Positions 18,083-26,024 of a stretch of 64,000 nucleotides of DNA are shown one piece after another (within the stretch, counting starts at the first letter, position 1; each line of letters begins with the position of its first letter). Source of the stretch: Leisingera sp. JC1. GTDB lineage: Bacteria > Pseudomonadota > Alphaproteobacteria > Rhodobacterales > Rhodobacteraceae. The notes beneath the pieces are model-generated. The model was not told the origin of the DNA and searched no databases. It worked only from the letters and a program-made list of their open reading frames with translations. The DNA lies in NCBI RefSeq assembly GCF_001679925.1, contig NZ_LYUZ01000103.1, positions 138,359-202,358 on the forward strand, in the 5' to 3' direction. A program made the translations under genes and the position numbers.

Positions 18083-19531
18083 TCAGATCCTCAAAAGCGT
18101 TTCCATAAGTTCGTCAACTACAGAGATGACCCGGGCATTGGCGGCATAGTATTTTTCCACCAGCATCAGGTTCTGCAGCTCGGCATCAGTATCGACCCCG
18201 AGTGCAAGCTCCGCCTGGCTCAGCTCATTGAAGCTGGTGGCCGCAAAGGCCGAGCCGCGCGAGGCTGTTTCATTGTCCTGCGCAAAACGCGACAACAGGT
18301 TCGCGCTTAGGGTGCTTGCTGTCAGGTCCGATGTCCCAAGACCAACCGAGGAGACCGTACGGGTGGTGTTCAGCGCGTCGGAATAGGCTTGCAACAGGCT
18401 CGAATCTCCGGGGTCGCCCGGCGCAGCGGAATAAAGCCCGTCGCGGAACCGCCAAGTCTCTGCGCTGCCCGTCAGGGACACCAGATCGTTCAGCTCGATC
18501 CGGTTGGATATCCCGACAGTATTGGCAGCATCAAAAAAGCCGCCGTCGTCAGTAAAGATACCTGCATCGGTCACCCCGATCGTGCCGTCCAGTACCGGGT
18601 CCTGGAAGCGCTCGATCAGATCCCGTGCCATCGCATCCAGGTCTTCCTGGGCTTCCACCGCGGTCACATCCCGGATTTCGAATTGCGCGGTCAGTGTGCC
18701 GCCCCGCAGCGGGCCGTCAGGGCTTGTGTCAATGACCCTTCCGTCGACCTCAAGCCCGGACAGCATGCCGTTGCCCAGTGTCATATGAGGCATGATATCC
18801 CGCGACGGGTTAAAGCTCAGCTCAGACGCTTTGCCATCCAGCAGCCTCACTCCGCCGGTTGAATACAGCGTAACCTGGCCATTATCGCGCCGGACCACAT
18901 TGACCGGAATGATCTTGTTCACCTGATCGATCAGCTGGTCCCGCTGGTCGTGCATCGAGACGGCATCCATGCCGCCAGCTTCCACGACCATAATGCGCGC
19001 ATTCAGCTTCTCGATTTCCTTCAACGCCTGGTTCACGGTATCTACCTGGCTATTGATCGCACTGTCCGCGTTGATCCGCAGGTCGCGCAACCCTTCTGCC
19101 GTTCTGGAAATCGAATCTGCCAGGGTCTCCGCTTTAACCGACAGATCATTGAGCCGGGGCTGCGAATCCGGGCGGGAAACAACCTCAATCAGAGAAGATT
19201 CAAACTCCGATAGCTGGGACGCCAGCGACATCTCGTCATCAACGGTGCCGACCAGATCCGACATCCGGTCGAAGAAATCGGCCTGGATCTTGGCCGCGCC
19301 GTATTCAGCCTCAGCTACCCTGCGGTTGGAAATCACCACCGGGTCGTTCAAGCGCTCAACATTGCCAATCCGGACCCCGGGCACGCCCGCACCAGGGCTG
19401 TTCAGATCCAGAACCCGGCGCGTGTAGCCCGGCGTTAGAGCGTTTGCGAGGTTCTCAGAAACGATCTGCGAAGACCGGCTGGCCGCAGACAGACCGCTCA
19501 TCGCGCTGTTTAGGGCGGAATAGATTGACAT
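18083..19531 (-). CDS. flgK: Hook-filament junction protein FlgK
   Basis: A 482-residue HAP1 protein. The N-terminus has the rod/hook motif (SIYSALNSAMSGLSAASRSS followed by SENLANALTPGYTRR). The C-terminus has the matching helix ending with YYAANARVISVVDELMETLL. The length is in the family range. It follows flgE after a 47-bp spacer and precedes flgL by 3 bases, in assembly order hook then junction proteins. Confidence 0.95.
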   Translation of the reverse strand: MSIYSALNSAMSGLSAASRSSQIVSENLANALTPGYTRRVLDLNSPGAGVPGVRIGNVERLNDPVVISNRRVAEAEYGAAKIQADFFDRMSDLVGTVDDEMSLASQLSEFESSLIEVVSRPDSQPRLNDLSVKAETLADSISRTAEGLRDLRINADSAINSQVDTVNQALKEIEKLNARIMVVEAGGMDAVSMHDQRDQLIDQVNKIIPVNVVRRDNGQVTLYSTGGVRLLDGKASELSFNPSRDIMPHMTLGNGMLSGLEVDGRVIDTSPDGPLRGGTLTAQFEIRDVTAVEAQEDLDAMARDLIERFQDPVLDGTIGVTDAGIFTDDGGFFDAANTVGISNRIELNDLVSLTGSAETWRFRDGLYSAAPGDPGDSSLLQAYSDALNTTRTVSSVGLGTSDLTASTLSANLLSRFAQDNETASRGSAFAATSFNELSQAELALGVDTDAELQNLMLVEKYYAANARVISVVDELMETLLRI

Positions 19532-19578
19532 TTTCAGCCTGCTTTCATGAAGCCTGTGTCAGGGGGCCATCAAGCGCC

Positions 19579-20886
19579 TTAGCGCTTGATGTTGGTGGTT
19601 TCCTGCAGCATCTCGTCAACGGTCTGGATGACCTTGGCGTTGGACGAATAGGCACGCTGGGTCTGGATCATGTCGGTGAGCTCGGTCGCGACATCGACTG
19701 CCGATTCCTCCTGGGCATAGCCCAGGATTTCACCGGTCGGGCCATCGCCGGCATCCCACAGGTAGAACGCCCCGGAGTCATCGGTCGGCTTGTAAGTCTG
19801 GGAATCCAGAGACTGCATGCCGTTCAGGTTCGAAACATCGGCCAGCGGCACCTGGTAGATGACCTTGGTGTCGCCCGAGTCATACTTCGCAATAACTTCC
19901 CCGGATTCGTTGATTTCAACGGACACAAAGGAGCCAACCGCGGTACCATCCTTCACGGTGGTGCCAGGAACGAACTCGTCACCCAGCTGGCTCATCCCGT
20001 TCTGTTCGCCAATGACCCCGATATTGATCTCAACCGGGCCGCTGGCAGTGGTGATGGTAACCGATCCGGCCGTGGCATCATAGGCGCCGCCGGTCGTGGT
20101 GGCCACGCTTTGGAGTGTGCCGGCAGTGGACGCACTGTCGTCAAACGTCAGGGTGTATTCGCCGATCACCGTGGCGCCAGTTGCCGAATCGACGATCTGC
20201 ATCGTCCATTCATTGGTGCCGGTTGTTGCAGGTGCCACTGCAACCGTCGGTGTATAGGTGATCGCCAGTTCCTCGGACCGGCCCATGTTGTCAAAGTACT
20301 GAACAACATGTTCCACCGGATCGCCGCTTGCGCCAGGGTCAGTTTCCGAAGCCGGCAGGTTCGCGGTCAGGCTGATCTCGGTCGTCGGTTCCGCCGACAG
20401 TCGGTTCAGGTCAATCCGGATCGGCTCCAGAGAGTTGCTGGTATCACGCGCAACATCGGGAATAGTGCCGTCTGCCGCTGCTGGGAAGCCCATGAGAACC
20501 AGACCAGACTCGGTTGAGAGATACCCGTTCGAATCTGTCCGGAAGGACCCGGTTGAGGTCAGCAGCATTGACGGGTTGCCTCCGGCCTCCACCTCGGTGA
20601 TCGAAGCCACCGGCAGCATGCCGCGGCCGCGGACGGCGAGGTCAGTTGCGTTATTGGTCGAGACCAGCGGCCCGCGCTCGTCAATCAGGCGGACATTGGT
20701 GGTGCGCACACCGCCCGCCGAATAGGTGCCGCCGGAACCGGACAAAACCATGGAATGGAAATCTGTCTCAACCCGCTTGTAGCCGCGAGTCGAGGAGTTG
20801 GCGATGTTGTCGGAGATGGAAGCCAACCGGCTGGCGTTGGCGCTCAATCCTGAAACGCCCGCGTTCAGCGACGAAGAAATGGTCAT
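19579..20886 (-). CDS. flgE: Flagellar hook protein FlgE
   Basis: A 435-residue hook subunit. The N-terminal hook/rod motif (SLNAGVSGLSANASRLASIS and NIANSSTRGYKR) and the C-terminal signature (ESAVDVATELTDMIQTQRAY, then SSNAKVIQTVDEML) are both present. A variable Thr/Gly/Ala-rich central domain forms the exposed hook surface. It is preceded by a CtrA-type box at 20944-20958. flgK, flgL and flgI follow on the same strand. Confidence 0.95.
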   Translation of the reverse strand: MTISSSLNAGVSGLSANASRLASISDNIANSSTRGYKRVETDFHSMVLSGSGGTYSAGGVRTTNVRLIDERGPLVSTNNATDLAVRGRGMLPVASITEVEAGGNPSMLLTSTGSFRTDSNGYLSTESGLVLMGFPAAADGTIPDVARDTSNSLEPIRIDLNRLSAEPTTEISLTANLPASETDPGASGDPVEHVVQYFDNMGRSEELAITYTPTVAVAPATTGTNEWTMQIVDSATGATVIGEYTLTFDDSASTAGTLQSVATTTGGAYDATAGSVTITTASGPVEINIGVIGEQNGMSQLGDEFVPGTTVKDGTAVGSFVSVEINESGEVIAKYDSGDTKVIYQVPLADVSNLNGMQSLDSQTYKPTDDSGAFYLWDAGDGPTGEILGYAQEESAVDVATELTDMIQTQRAYSSNAKVIQTVDEMLQETTNIKR

Positions 20887-20943
20887 AGCACGCCTTTCTG
20901 CTGCATCTAATCATTCTGGATGCAACAGCTAGCGCATGAGCGA

Positions 20944-20958
20944 TTAACGGGCGGCTAA
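20944..20958 (-). promoter_or_regulatory. CtrA-type box upstream of flgE
   Basis: TTAA-N7-CTAA, one mismatch to consensus, ending 57 bases before the flgE ATG. The spacing matches the boxes before fliF, motB and the DivL-like gene. Confidence 0.55.
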
Positions 20959-21010
20959 CAGATAAAATATGACTCATCCGTCAGCCGCCGGTTTTTTGGT
21001 TTTCAGCGTT

Positions 21011-21847
21011 TTATTCCCGCAAAAGGATGATTTCGATCCTGTCGTTGCGCGCCGCCATGGGGTTGCTGACCGCCAGCTTGCGGTCGGCGTGACCCGTCAC
21101 GCGCTCAATTCGGGACGCCGCCATCCCGCCTGATTCGAGAAGCTTGCGGGTTTCATCCGCCCTGTCATGGGACAGTTCCCAAACCGGGTTCTTTGCCAGC
21201 ACCACAGGATGCGACCTGATATGGCCGCCAACTGCGATGTGGTTGGTCACGCCGCCAGACACACGGGCAATCATTCTGACCAGGTCGCGGAACAGGGCCG
21301 TCGGGTCTGCCCCGCCCTCTTCGAACAGCGGTGCGTTCTCGCTGGCAAACAGCTCAATGATCAGCCCTTCGTCAGTGACCCGTGTCACGATGTGGCGCGC
21401 CATCACGGTGGACACCATACTCTCGCCGCCGCGCCCGGACAATTGTTCCTCGATCGCGCGGAACTTGTCGTCCTCCTGATCCCGTTTGTCGTCAGACTCA
21501 ACACCGGTATCGCCCTGCGCCTTCTGAGCGTTCGCCGGGTTGATGTCAGTCGCCCCGGTTCCGGATTTCGGCTGGATATCCTCGGTGAACATACTGTCCC
21601 CTTGGAACGCACCGTTTCCGCCGCCGGAAATCCGGCTGAGCGGAATCGACGGCGAGAAATAATCCGCCAGTCCTTTACGTTGTTTTTCTGTCGTCGCGTT
21701 CAGCAGCCACATCAGCATGAAGAAGGCCATCATCGCGGTCACGAAGTCGGCGTAGGCCACCTTCCATGCGCCGCCGTGATGGCCATCGCCACCACTGACT
21801 TTTTTCCTCTTGATGATAATGGGCGCCACATTGCTCTGTGCGCTCAT
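21011..21847 (-). CDS. motB: Flagellar stator protein MotB
   Basis: A 278-residue stator anchor. Near the N-terminus is the MotB helix with the ion-binding aspartate (AWKVAYADFVTAMMAFFMLM). The C-terminal OmpA-like peptidoglycan-binding domain contains GHIRSHPVVL, ELSHDRADETRKLLESGG and a terminal NDRIEIILL. I prefer ATG at 21847 (MSAQSNVAPI) over an in-frame GTG seven codons earlier, because it resembles relatives and leaves room for a promoter below the CtrA-type box. Its partner motA is about 10.5 kb away. Confidence 0.94.
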   Translation of the reverse strand: MSAQSNVAPIIIKRKKVSGGDGHHGGAWKVAYADFVTAMMAFFMLMWLLNATTEKQRKGLADYFSPSIPLSRISGGGNGAFQGDSMFTEDIQPKSGTGATDINPANAQKAQGDTGVESDDKRDQEDDKFRAIEEQLSGRGGESMVSTVMARHIVTRVTDEGLIIELFASENAPLFEEGGADPTALFRDLVRMIARVSGGVTNHIAVGGHIRSHPVVLAKNPVWELSHDRADETRKLLESGGMAASRIERVTGHADRKLAVSNPMAARNDRIEIILLRE

Positions 21848-21894
21848 ATCCACCACCACTATTTTCACCCATCACCGGGATAGCAGGCGGCCCG

Positions 21895-21909
21895 TTAATC
21901 CTGACTTAA
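21895..21909 (-). promoter_or_regulatory. Perfect CtrA-type box upstream of motB
   Basis: TTAA-TCCTGAC-TTAA, an exact match to TTAA-N7-TTAA, ending 47 bases before the chosen motB ATG. Confidence 0.65.
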
Positions 21910-22060
21910 CAGTTAAATTTGCCGGCAGTTCCCCTGACTGCCGCACCAATTTCCTCGTGGCCCTTCTACGCTTTGCCTCAAGGACCGGTTCCCGCAGGGC
22001 AGGAGTAAATCCTGCATCTTAAAAACCTCTTATCTCGACTTCGAGAAAACTTATCGAAGG

Positions 22061-22074
22061 TTGATCAAGAACAA
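22061..22074 (+). promoter_or_regulatory. FNR/NnrR-type box upstream of nirK
   Basis: TTGATCAAGAACAA matches TTGAT-N4-ATCAA at 9 of 10 positions and lies 68 bases before the nirK start. Sites of this type bind FNR or the nitric-oxide-responsive NnrR/Dnr regulators. Which protein binds here cannot be read from the site. Confidence 0.6.
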
Positions 22075-22142
22075 TATCCCGCGCCGGCCACCGGACTAGG
22101 TTCCGGACGACACAGCATATGGGACACCGAAAGGAGATTATC

Positions 22143-23267
22143 ATGCTGACCCGCAGAGCCGCACTGATGGGGGCAGCCGGCGTAGCAGCGCTGCCAGTAC
22201 TTGCCAAAGCCGCCAAGGCCGAAAGCACCTCAGTTCACGAGGCCGCCGCGCCTGTGGACCTGTCCAGCCTGCAGCGTATCAAGCGCGAACTGGTTGCACC
22301 GCCCTTCGTGCATGAACACGAGCAGATAGCACCGGGTGGACCCCGGATCGTAGAATTCGAGATGAAGATCATCGAGAAAGAGATCGAGGTCGACCAGGGC
22401 GCCTATCTGCAGGGCATGACCTTTGATGGCTCCATCCCGGGTCCGATGATGGTGGTGCATGAAGGCGACTATGTTGAACTGACCCTGATCAACCCGCCGG
22501 AAAACATGCTGCAGCACAACATCGACTTCCATGCTGCAACCGGCGCCCTGGGCGGCGGTGCGCTGACCCTGGTGAACCCGGGCGAAAAGACTGTGCTGCG
22601 GTTCAAGGCCACCCGCCCCGGCACCTTTGTCTATCACTGCGCCCCGGGCGGCCCCATGATCCCTTGGCACGTCGCCTCGGGCATGGCTGGCACCATCATG
22701 GTCCTGCCGCGCGATGGCCTGAAGGACCACAATGGCGAACAGGTTCTCTACGATCGCGTCTACTATATCGGTGAAAATGAGTTCTATATTCCGAAGGACG
22801 AAAACGGCGACTACATCCGCTATGAGGACGTCGGCGAAAGCTATCCGGACACACTGGAAGTCATGAACGGGCTGATCCCCAGCCATGTGGTGTTCAACGG
22901 CAAGGTCGGCGCGCTTACCGGGGAAAATGCCATGAAGGCAAAACAGGGCGAGAAGGTTCTGTTTGTGCACAGCCAGGCCAACCGCGACAGCCGCCCGCAC
23001 CTGATCGGCGGCCATGGCGACCTCGTCTGGGAAGCCGGCAAGTTCAACAACGTGCCGGACCGCGATCTGGAAACCTGGTTCATCCGCGGCGGCTCTGCCG
23101 GAGCAGCGCTCTATGAGTTCCTGCAGCCGGGTGTCTATGCCTATGTGAACCACAACCTGATCGAGGCTGTGAACCTCGGCGCAACCGCACACGTGGTGGT
23201 CGAAGGCGAGTGGAACAACGACTTGATGGAACAGGTGGTCGCCCCGACTGAATACTCCGGCTCCTGA
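22143..23267 (+). CDS. nirK: Copper-containing nitrite reductase NirK
   Basis: A 374-residue periplasmic enzyme reducing nitrite to nitric oxide, with two cupredoxin domains. The N-terminus is a Tat-type signal ([17 protein letters not shown], ending AKA). Copper-ligand regions are visible: [30 protein letters not shown] (type 1 Cys, His and Met) and [11 protein letters not shown] plus YVNHNLIEA (type 2 site). I chose ATG at 22143 because AAGGAG lies 7 bases upstream; an ATG eight codons earlier lacks one. An intrinsic terminator lies between it and nirV. No nitric oxide reductase gene is in the window. Confidence 0.95.
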   Translation: MLTRRAALMGAAGVAALPVLAKAAKAESTSVHEAAAPVDLSSLQRIKRELVAPPFVHEHEQIAPGGPRIVEFEMKIIEKEIEVDQGAYLQGMTFDGSIPGPMMVVHEGDYVELTLINPPENMLQHNIDFHAATGALGGGALTLVNPGEKTVLRFKATRPGTFVYHCAPGGPMIPWHVASGMAGTIMVLPRDGLKDHNGEQVLYDRVYYIGENEFYIPKDENGDYIRYEDVGESYPDTLEVMNGLIPSHVVFNGKVGALTGENAMKAKQGEKVLFVHSQANRDSRPHLIGGHGDLVWEAGKFNNVPDRDLETWFIRGGSAGAALYEFLQPGVYAYVNHNLIEAVNLGATAHVVVEGEWNNDLMEQVVAPTEYSGS

Positions 23268-23293
23268 TTTTCGGCTGGATGTGAAACTGGACC

Positions 23294-23325
23294 GGGCGGC
23301 TGCACATTGCGGCCGCCCGTTTTTG
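23294..23325 (+). terminator. Intrinsic terminator between nirK and nirV
   Basis: Stem GGGCGGC/GCCGCCC (23294-23300 with 23312-23318) followed by GTTTTTG. nirV would then be expressed by read-through or from its own promoter. Confidence 0.75.
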
Positions 23326-23342
23326 CTTGAAGGGGCGCTGAC

Positions 23343-24137
23343 ATGAAACTTGAGCTGATTGCCGCCGGATTGGCCGCCGCCATTGGCGTTCCGGGCCTTT
23401 GGTTTTCTACGGCCAAGGATCCAGCTCCGCCGGCCGAAACCGTTTTCATCGCGGCAGACACCATCGCGTACCGTCCAATCGGGAATTTTCACAGAAACGG
23501 CAAGAGTGTGGTGCCGCCGGAACAGCAGCGCCACGTGGCCGCCTTTGAAATCATGAAAAGCCAGGTCTCCGGCAGCGAATACGCCGCCTGCGTGGCAGCG
23601 GGCGCCTGCAAGAAGGCAGACAGAGCACCGGCGGATAGCGGACAGGCACAGACACATGTCAGCTGGCACGACGCAACCTCCTATGCCCGGTGGTACGCCA
23701 AGGAAACCGGTCAGCGCTGGCGCCTCCCGGACGAGGCTGAATGGCAGCTGGCAGCAGCCGAAATCTTCGGTGATGAAGCTGTTGAAACGGATAGCGGAGA
23801 CCCCGCCCAGCGCTGGCTGCGCCAATATGCGCGCGGGGTCACCCTGCGCGGACTGCCGGGGCCTGCGCAGGATCCCAAAAGCGAACCTGGTGCCAATAGC
23901 AACGGCCTCACCGGTCTTGGCGGCAACATCTGGGAATGGACGGACGGCTGCATGCAAAATGGCGAAGTGAACAAGGATGGCAGCCTGGAACTCGGCGAGC
24001 CCTATTGCAGCGCCCGCATCACCGGCGGCCGCCACCGGGCAGTGGTGATCGATTTCATCCGCGACGCAAGTGTTGGCGGCTGCGCTGTCGGGCTGCCGCC
24101 GGATTATCTCGGGTTCCGCCTGGTGAAAGCCCTTTGA
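23343..24137 (+). CDS. nirV: NirV-like formylglycine-generating-enzyme-fold protein
   Basis: A 264-residue protein with an N-terminal hydrophobic segment (residues 4-20) and an FGE/SUMF1-type fold. Visible marks are WHDATSYARWYAKETGQRWRLP followed by DEAEWQLAAA, GLGGNIWEWTDGC in the middle and a C-terminal GFRLVKAL. Such proteins are typically encoded next to nirK and named NirV; their role is unproven. It begins 75 bases after nirK with a terminator between them. Catalytic activity as a formylglycine generator is not implied. Confidence 0.85.
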   Translation: MKLELIAAGLAAAIGVPGLWFSTAKDPAPPAETVFIAADTIAYRPIGNFHRNGKSVVPPEQQRHVAAFEIMKSQVSGSEYAACVAAGACKKADRAPADSGQAQTHVSWHDATSYARWYAKETGQRWRLPDEAEWQLAAAEIFGDEAVETDSGDPAQRWLRQYARGVTLRGLPGPAQDPKSEPGANSNGLTGLGGNIWEWTDGCMQNGEVNKDGSLELGEPYCSARITGGRHRAVVIDFIRDASVGGCAVGLPPDYLGFRLVKAL

Positions 24138-24173
24138 GCAGTCAGCACGCCCGCTTCTGGCCGAACTGAAAAG

Positions 24174-24193
24174 GGGCCTCCGGCTGGAGGCCC
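24174..24193 (-). terminator. Terminator of hemN
   Basis: Perfect 8-bp stem GGGCCTCC/GGAGGCCC with a 4-base loop, followed on the minus strand by CCTTTTC. It lies between convergent nirV and hemN. Confidence 0.7.
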
Positions 24194-24223
24194 GCAAACA
24201 GGCAGGATTGCTTCTATATTGGA

Positions 24224-25579
24224 TCAGGACGCGCGGCTGTAGCGCACGCCATCAGGTACATGGGCATCAAAGCAGCTGGCAATAATCCGCGTCAGCGGCC
24301 GGCCCTCCGGCAGGATTTCCAGGACTTCCGCGTCCAAGCGCACAAATTCGCCAAACCGGGCCGCAATCTGCGCCAGATCCGCATCCAGACTTCCCGCCAG
24401 ATCTCCAAAGCGCTGCCGCAGTTCGGCCCGGTCCAGCCGGAATTCACACATCAGCATTTCGATGGCACGGCCGCGCAGCAGATCCTCCTGGCTCATCACA
24501 TGACCGCGTGCCCCAGTCAGCTGCCCTGCCTCGACCCGCTGCACATAGGCAGGCGTGGCCGCCGCGTTTTGGATATAGCCGTCGGCAAAGCGTGAGATGG
24601 ACGAGGCACCGAACCCGATCAGCGTCGGGCAGGTGTCATCTGTATAGCCTTGGAAGTTCCGGCGCAGATGCCCGGTGCGGGCCGCTGCCTCCAGTCCGTC
24701 GCCAGGTTTGGCAAAATGGTCGATGCCGATTGCGGCGAATCCCGCCTCGGCGAACTTCTCCGCCGCCAGCCCGGCCAGATGATAGCGCGCCAGATCGTCC
24801 GGCAGTGTTTCTTCCTTGATCAGCTTTTGCCGTTTGGCCACCCAGGGCACATGCGCATAGCCGAACAATGCCAGCCGGTCAGGGCTCAGGCTCAGAACCT
24901 TCTCCACCGTATCGGCCATCCGCGCCTGCGTTTGGTGCGGCAGGCCGTAAACCAAATCAGCATTCAGCGAATTGATCCCCGCTGCACGCAAATCCTCGAC
25001 ACATGCCTTGGTCACCTCAAACGGCTGCTCCCGGCCGATCGCCTGCTGCACCAATGGATCGAAATCCTGGATACCGATACTGGCCCGGTTCATGCCTTCT
25101 GCCGCCAGTGCGGCGATCTTGTCCCGGTCCACCATGGTCGGATCGATTTCCACCGAGAACTCCCAGTCCTCCGTATGCGGAAAAACTGCCTTCACTGCCT
25201 GTGCCAGCCGATGAATCAGATGCGGCGGCAGGATTGTCGGAGTGCCCCCGCCCCAATGCATCCGCCCCATCCGCAAGCCCTTGGGCAACAGCGGCGCCAC
25301 CAGCTTCAGCTCCTGCTCCAGTGTGCCGATGTAGCTTTCCACCGGGCTCAGCGTCTGGGTGCCTTGCGTGCGGCAGGCGCAGAACCAGCACAGCCGCTCG
25401 CAAAACGGAATGTGCAGATAGACGGAGACCGGCACCTCCGGATCCAGCGCCTGAAGTTCGCGGGCCTGCTCCGCGGCGCCAACGGCTGCGGAAAACACCG
25501 GCGCGGTCGGATAAGAGGTGTAGCGGGGCACCCGGCTGTCGAACAGTCCAAGGGCTTGAAGGCGGTCAATCTGTTTCAT
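24224..25579 (-). CDS. hemN: Oxygen-independent coproporphyrinogen III oxidase HemN
   Basis: A 451-residue radical SAM enzyme converting coproporphyrinogen III to protoporphyrinogen IX without oxygen. The 4Fe-4S motif Cx3Cx2C is in HIPFCERLCWFCAC (about residues 58-71), followed by the glycine-rich WGGGTPTILPP segment. A C-terminal HemN domain is present. I chose ATG at 25579 (MKQIDRLQAL); the open frame continues upstream into the tRNA but that part is not protein-like. A possible FNR-type box lies 35-48 bases upstream, fitting anaerobic induction. Near nirK, it supports low-oxygen growth. Confidence 0.95.
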   Translation of the reverse strand: MKQIDRLQALGLFDSRVPRYTSYPTAPVFSAAVGAAEQARELQALDPEVPVSVYLHIPFCERLCWFCACRTQGTQTLSPVESYIGTLEQELKLVAPLLPKGLRMGRMHWGGGTPTILPPHLIHRLAQAVKAVFPHTEDWEFSVEIDPTMVDRDKIAALAAEGMNRASIGIQDFDPLVQQAIGREQPFEVTKACVEDLRAAGINSLNADLVYGLPHQTQARMADTVEKVLSLSPDRLALFGYAHVPWVAKRQKLIKEETLPDDLARYHLAGLAAEKFAEAGFAAIGIDHFAKPGDGLEAAARTGHLRRNFQGYTDDTCPTLIGFGASSISRFADGYIQNAAATPAYVQRVEAGQLTGARGHVMSQEDLLRGRAIEMLMCEFRLDRAELRQRFGDLAGSLDADLAQIAARFGEFVRLDAEVLEILPEGRPLTRIIASCFDAHVPDGVRYSRAS

Positions 25580-25613
25580 GACTTTGCTATGCCCCTTTTG
25601 CAAATCCTCCACT

Positions 25614-25627
25614 TTGCGCAGGATCAA
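25614..25627 (-). promoter_or_regulatory. Weak FNR-type box upstream of hemN
   Basis: On the minus strand TTGATCCTGCGCAA matches TTGAT-N4-ATCAA at 8 of 10 positions, 35 bases before the hemN ATG. hemN genes in this group are commonly FnrL targets; the site itself is weak. Confidence 0.35.
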
Positions 25628-25796
25628 ACCAGCACGTGGATTTCTTCCAGCTCGAAATCCCGCGCGCTGCAACCAAGGCGCTGTATTCACACAATAAAAC
25701 GCACTCCTGAGCAATTGCGAAAAAATTGTGATGTGGTGAGACTTTTCCGTTTGACGCTGCCTGCGACTCCGCTTATACGCCGGTTCCACGACACCT

Positions 25797-25883
25797 GCCC
25801 AGGTGGCGGAATTGGTAGACGCGCTAGCTTCAGGTGCTAGTGTCCGTATGGACGTGGAGGTTCGAGTCCTCTCCTGGGCACCA
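25797..25883 (+). tRNA. tRNA-Leu (anticodon CAG)
   Basis: An 87-base class II tRNA with encoded CCA. The acceptor stem GCCCAGG pairs with CCTGGGC. The anticodon stem CTAGC/GCTAG encloses loop TTCAGGT, giving anticodon CAG. A long variable arm (TGTCCGTATGGACG) and T-arm GAGGTTCGAGTCCTC are clear. It lies between divergent hemN and the end of hemY. I saw no attachment-site duplication or integrase. Confidence 0.97.
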
Positions 25884-25965
25884 TTCCCCAAACAGTCTGA
25901 ATTTATGATTGCATGGATCGCCGCTGCTCCGGCATAGGCGTGTGCCGTGCGGTCATCTGAAATGA

Positions 25966-25994
25966 AAAAACGGCAGGACTCGCCTGCCGTTTTT
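25966..25994. terminator. Bidirectional terminator between tRNA-Leu and hemY
   Basis: Perfect 12-bp stem (25966-25977 with 25983-25994) with A and T ends on either side of a 5-base loop. Confidence 0.85.
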
Positions 25995-26024
25995 CTTGGA
26001 TAGCCGTCTGAATGGAAACCGGCT

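Noticed and set aside
22230-24197. A 655-codon open frame opposite nirK and nirV
   Set aside because: It crosses two real genes and their terminator on the other strand and shows no domain; it is a GC-driven shadow.
25797-25883. tRNA-Leu as an integration site of a mobile element
   Set aside because: No integrase, direct repeat of the tRNA 3' end or foreign-looking block was seen on either side.
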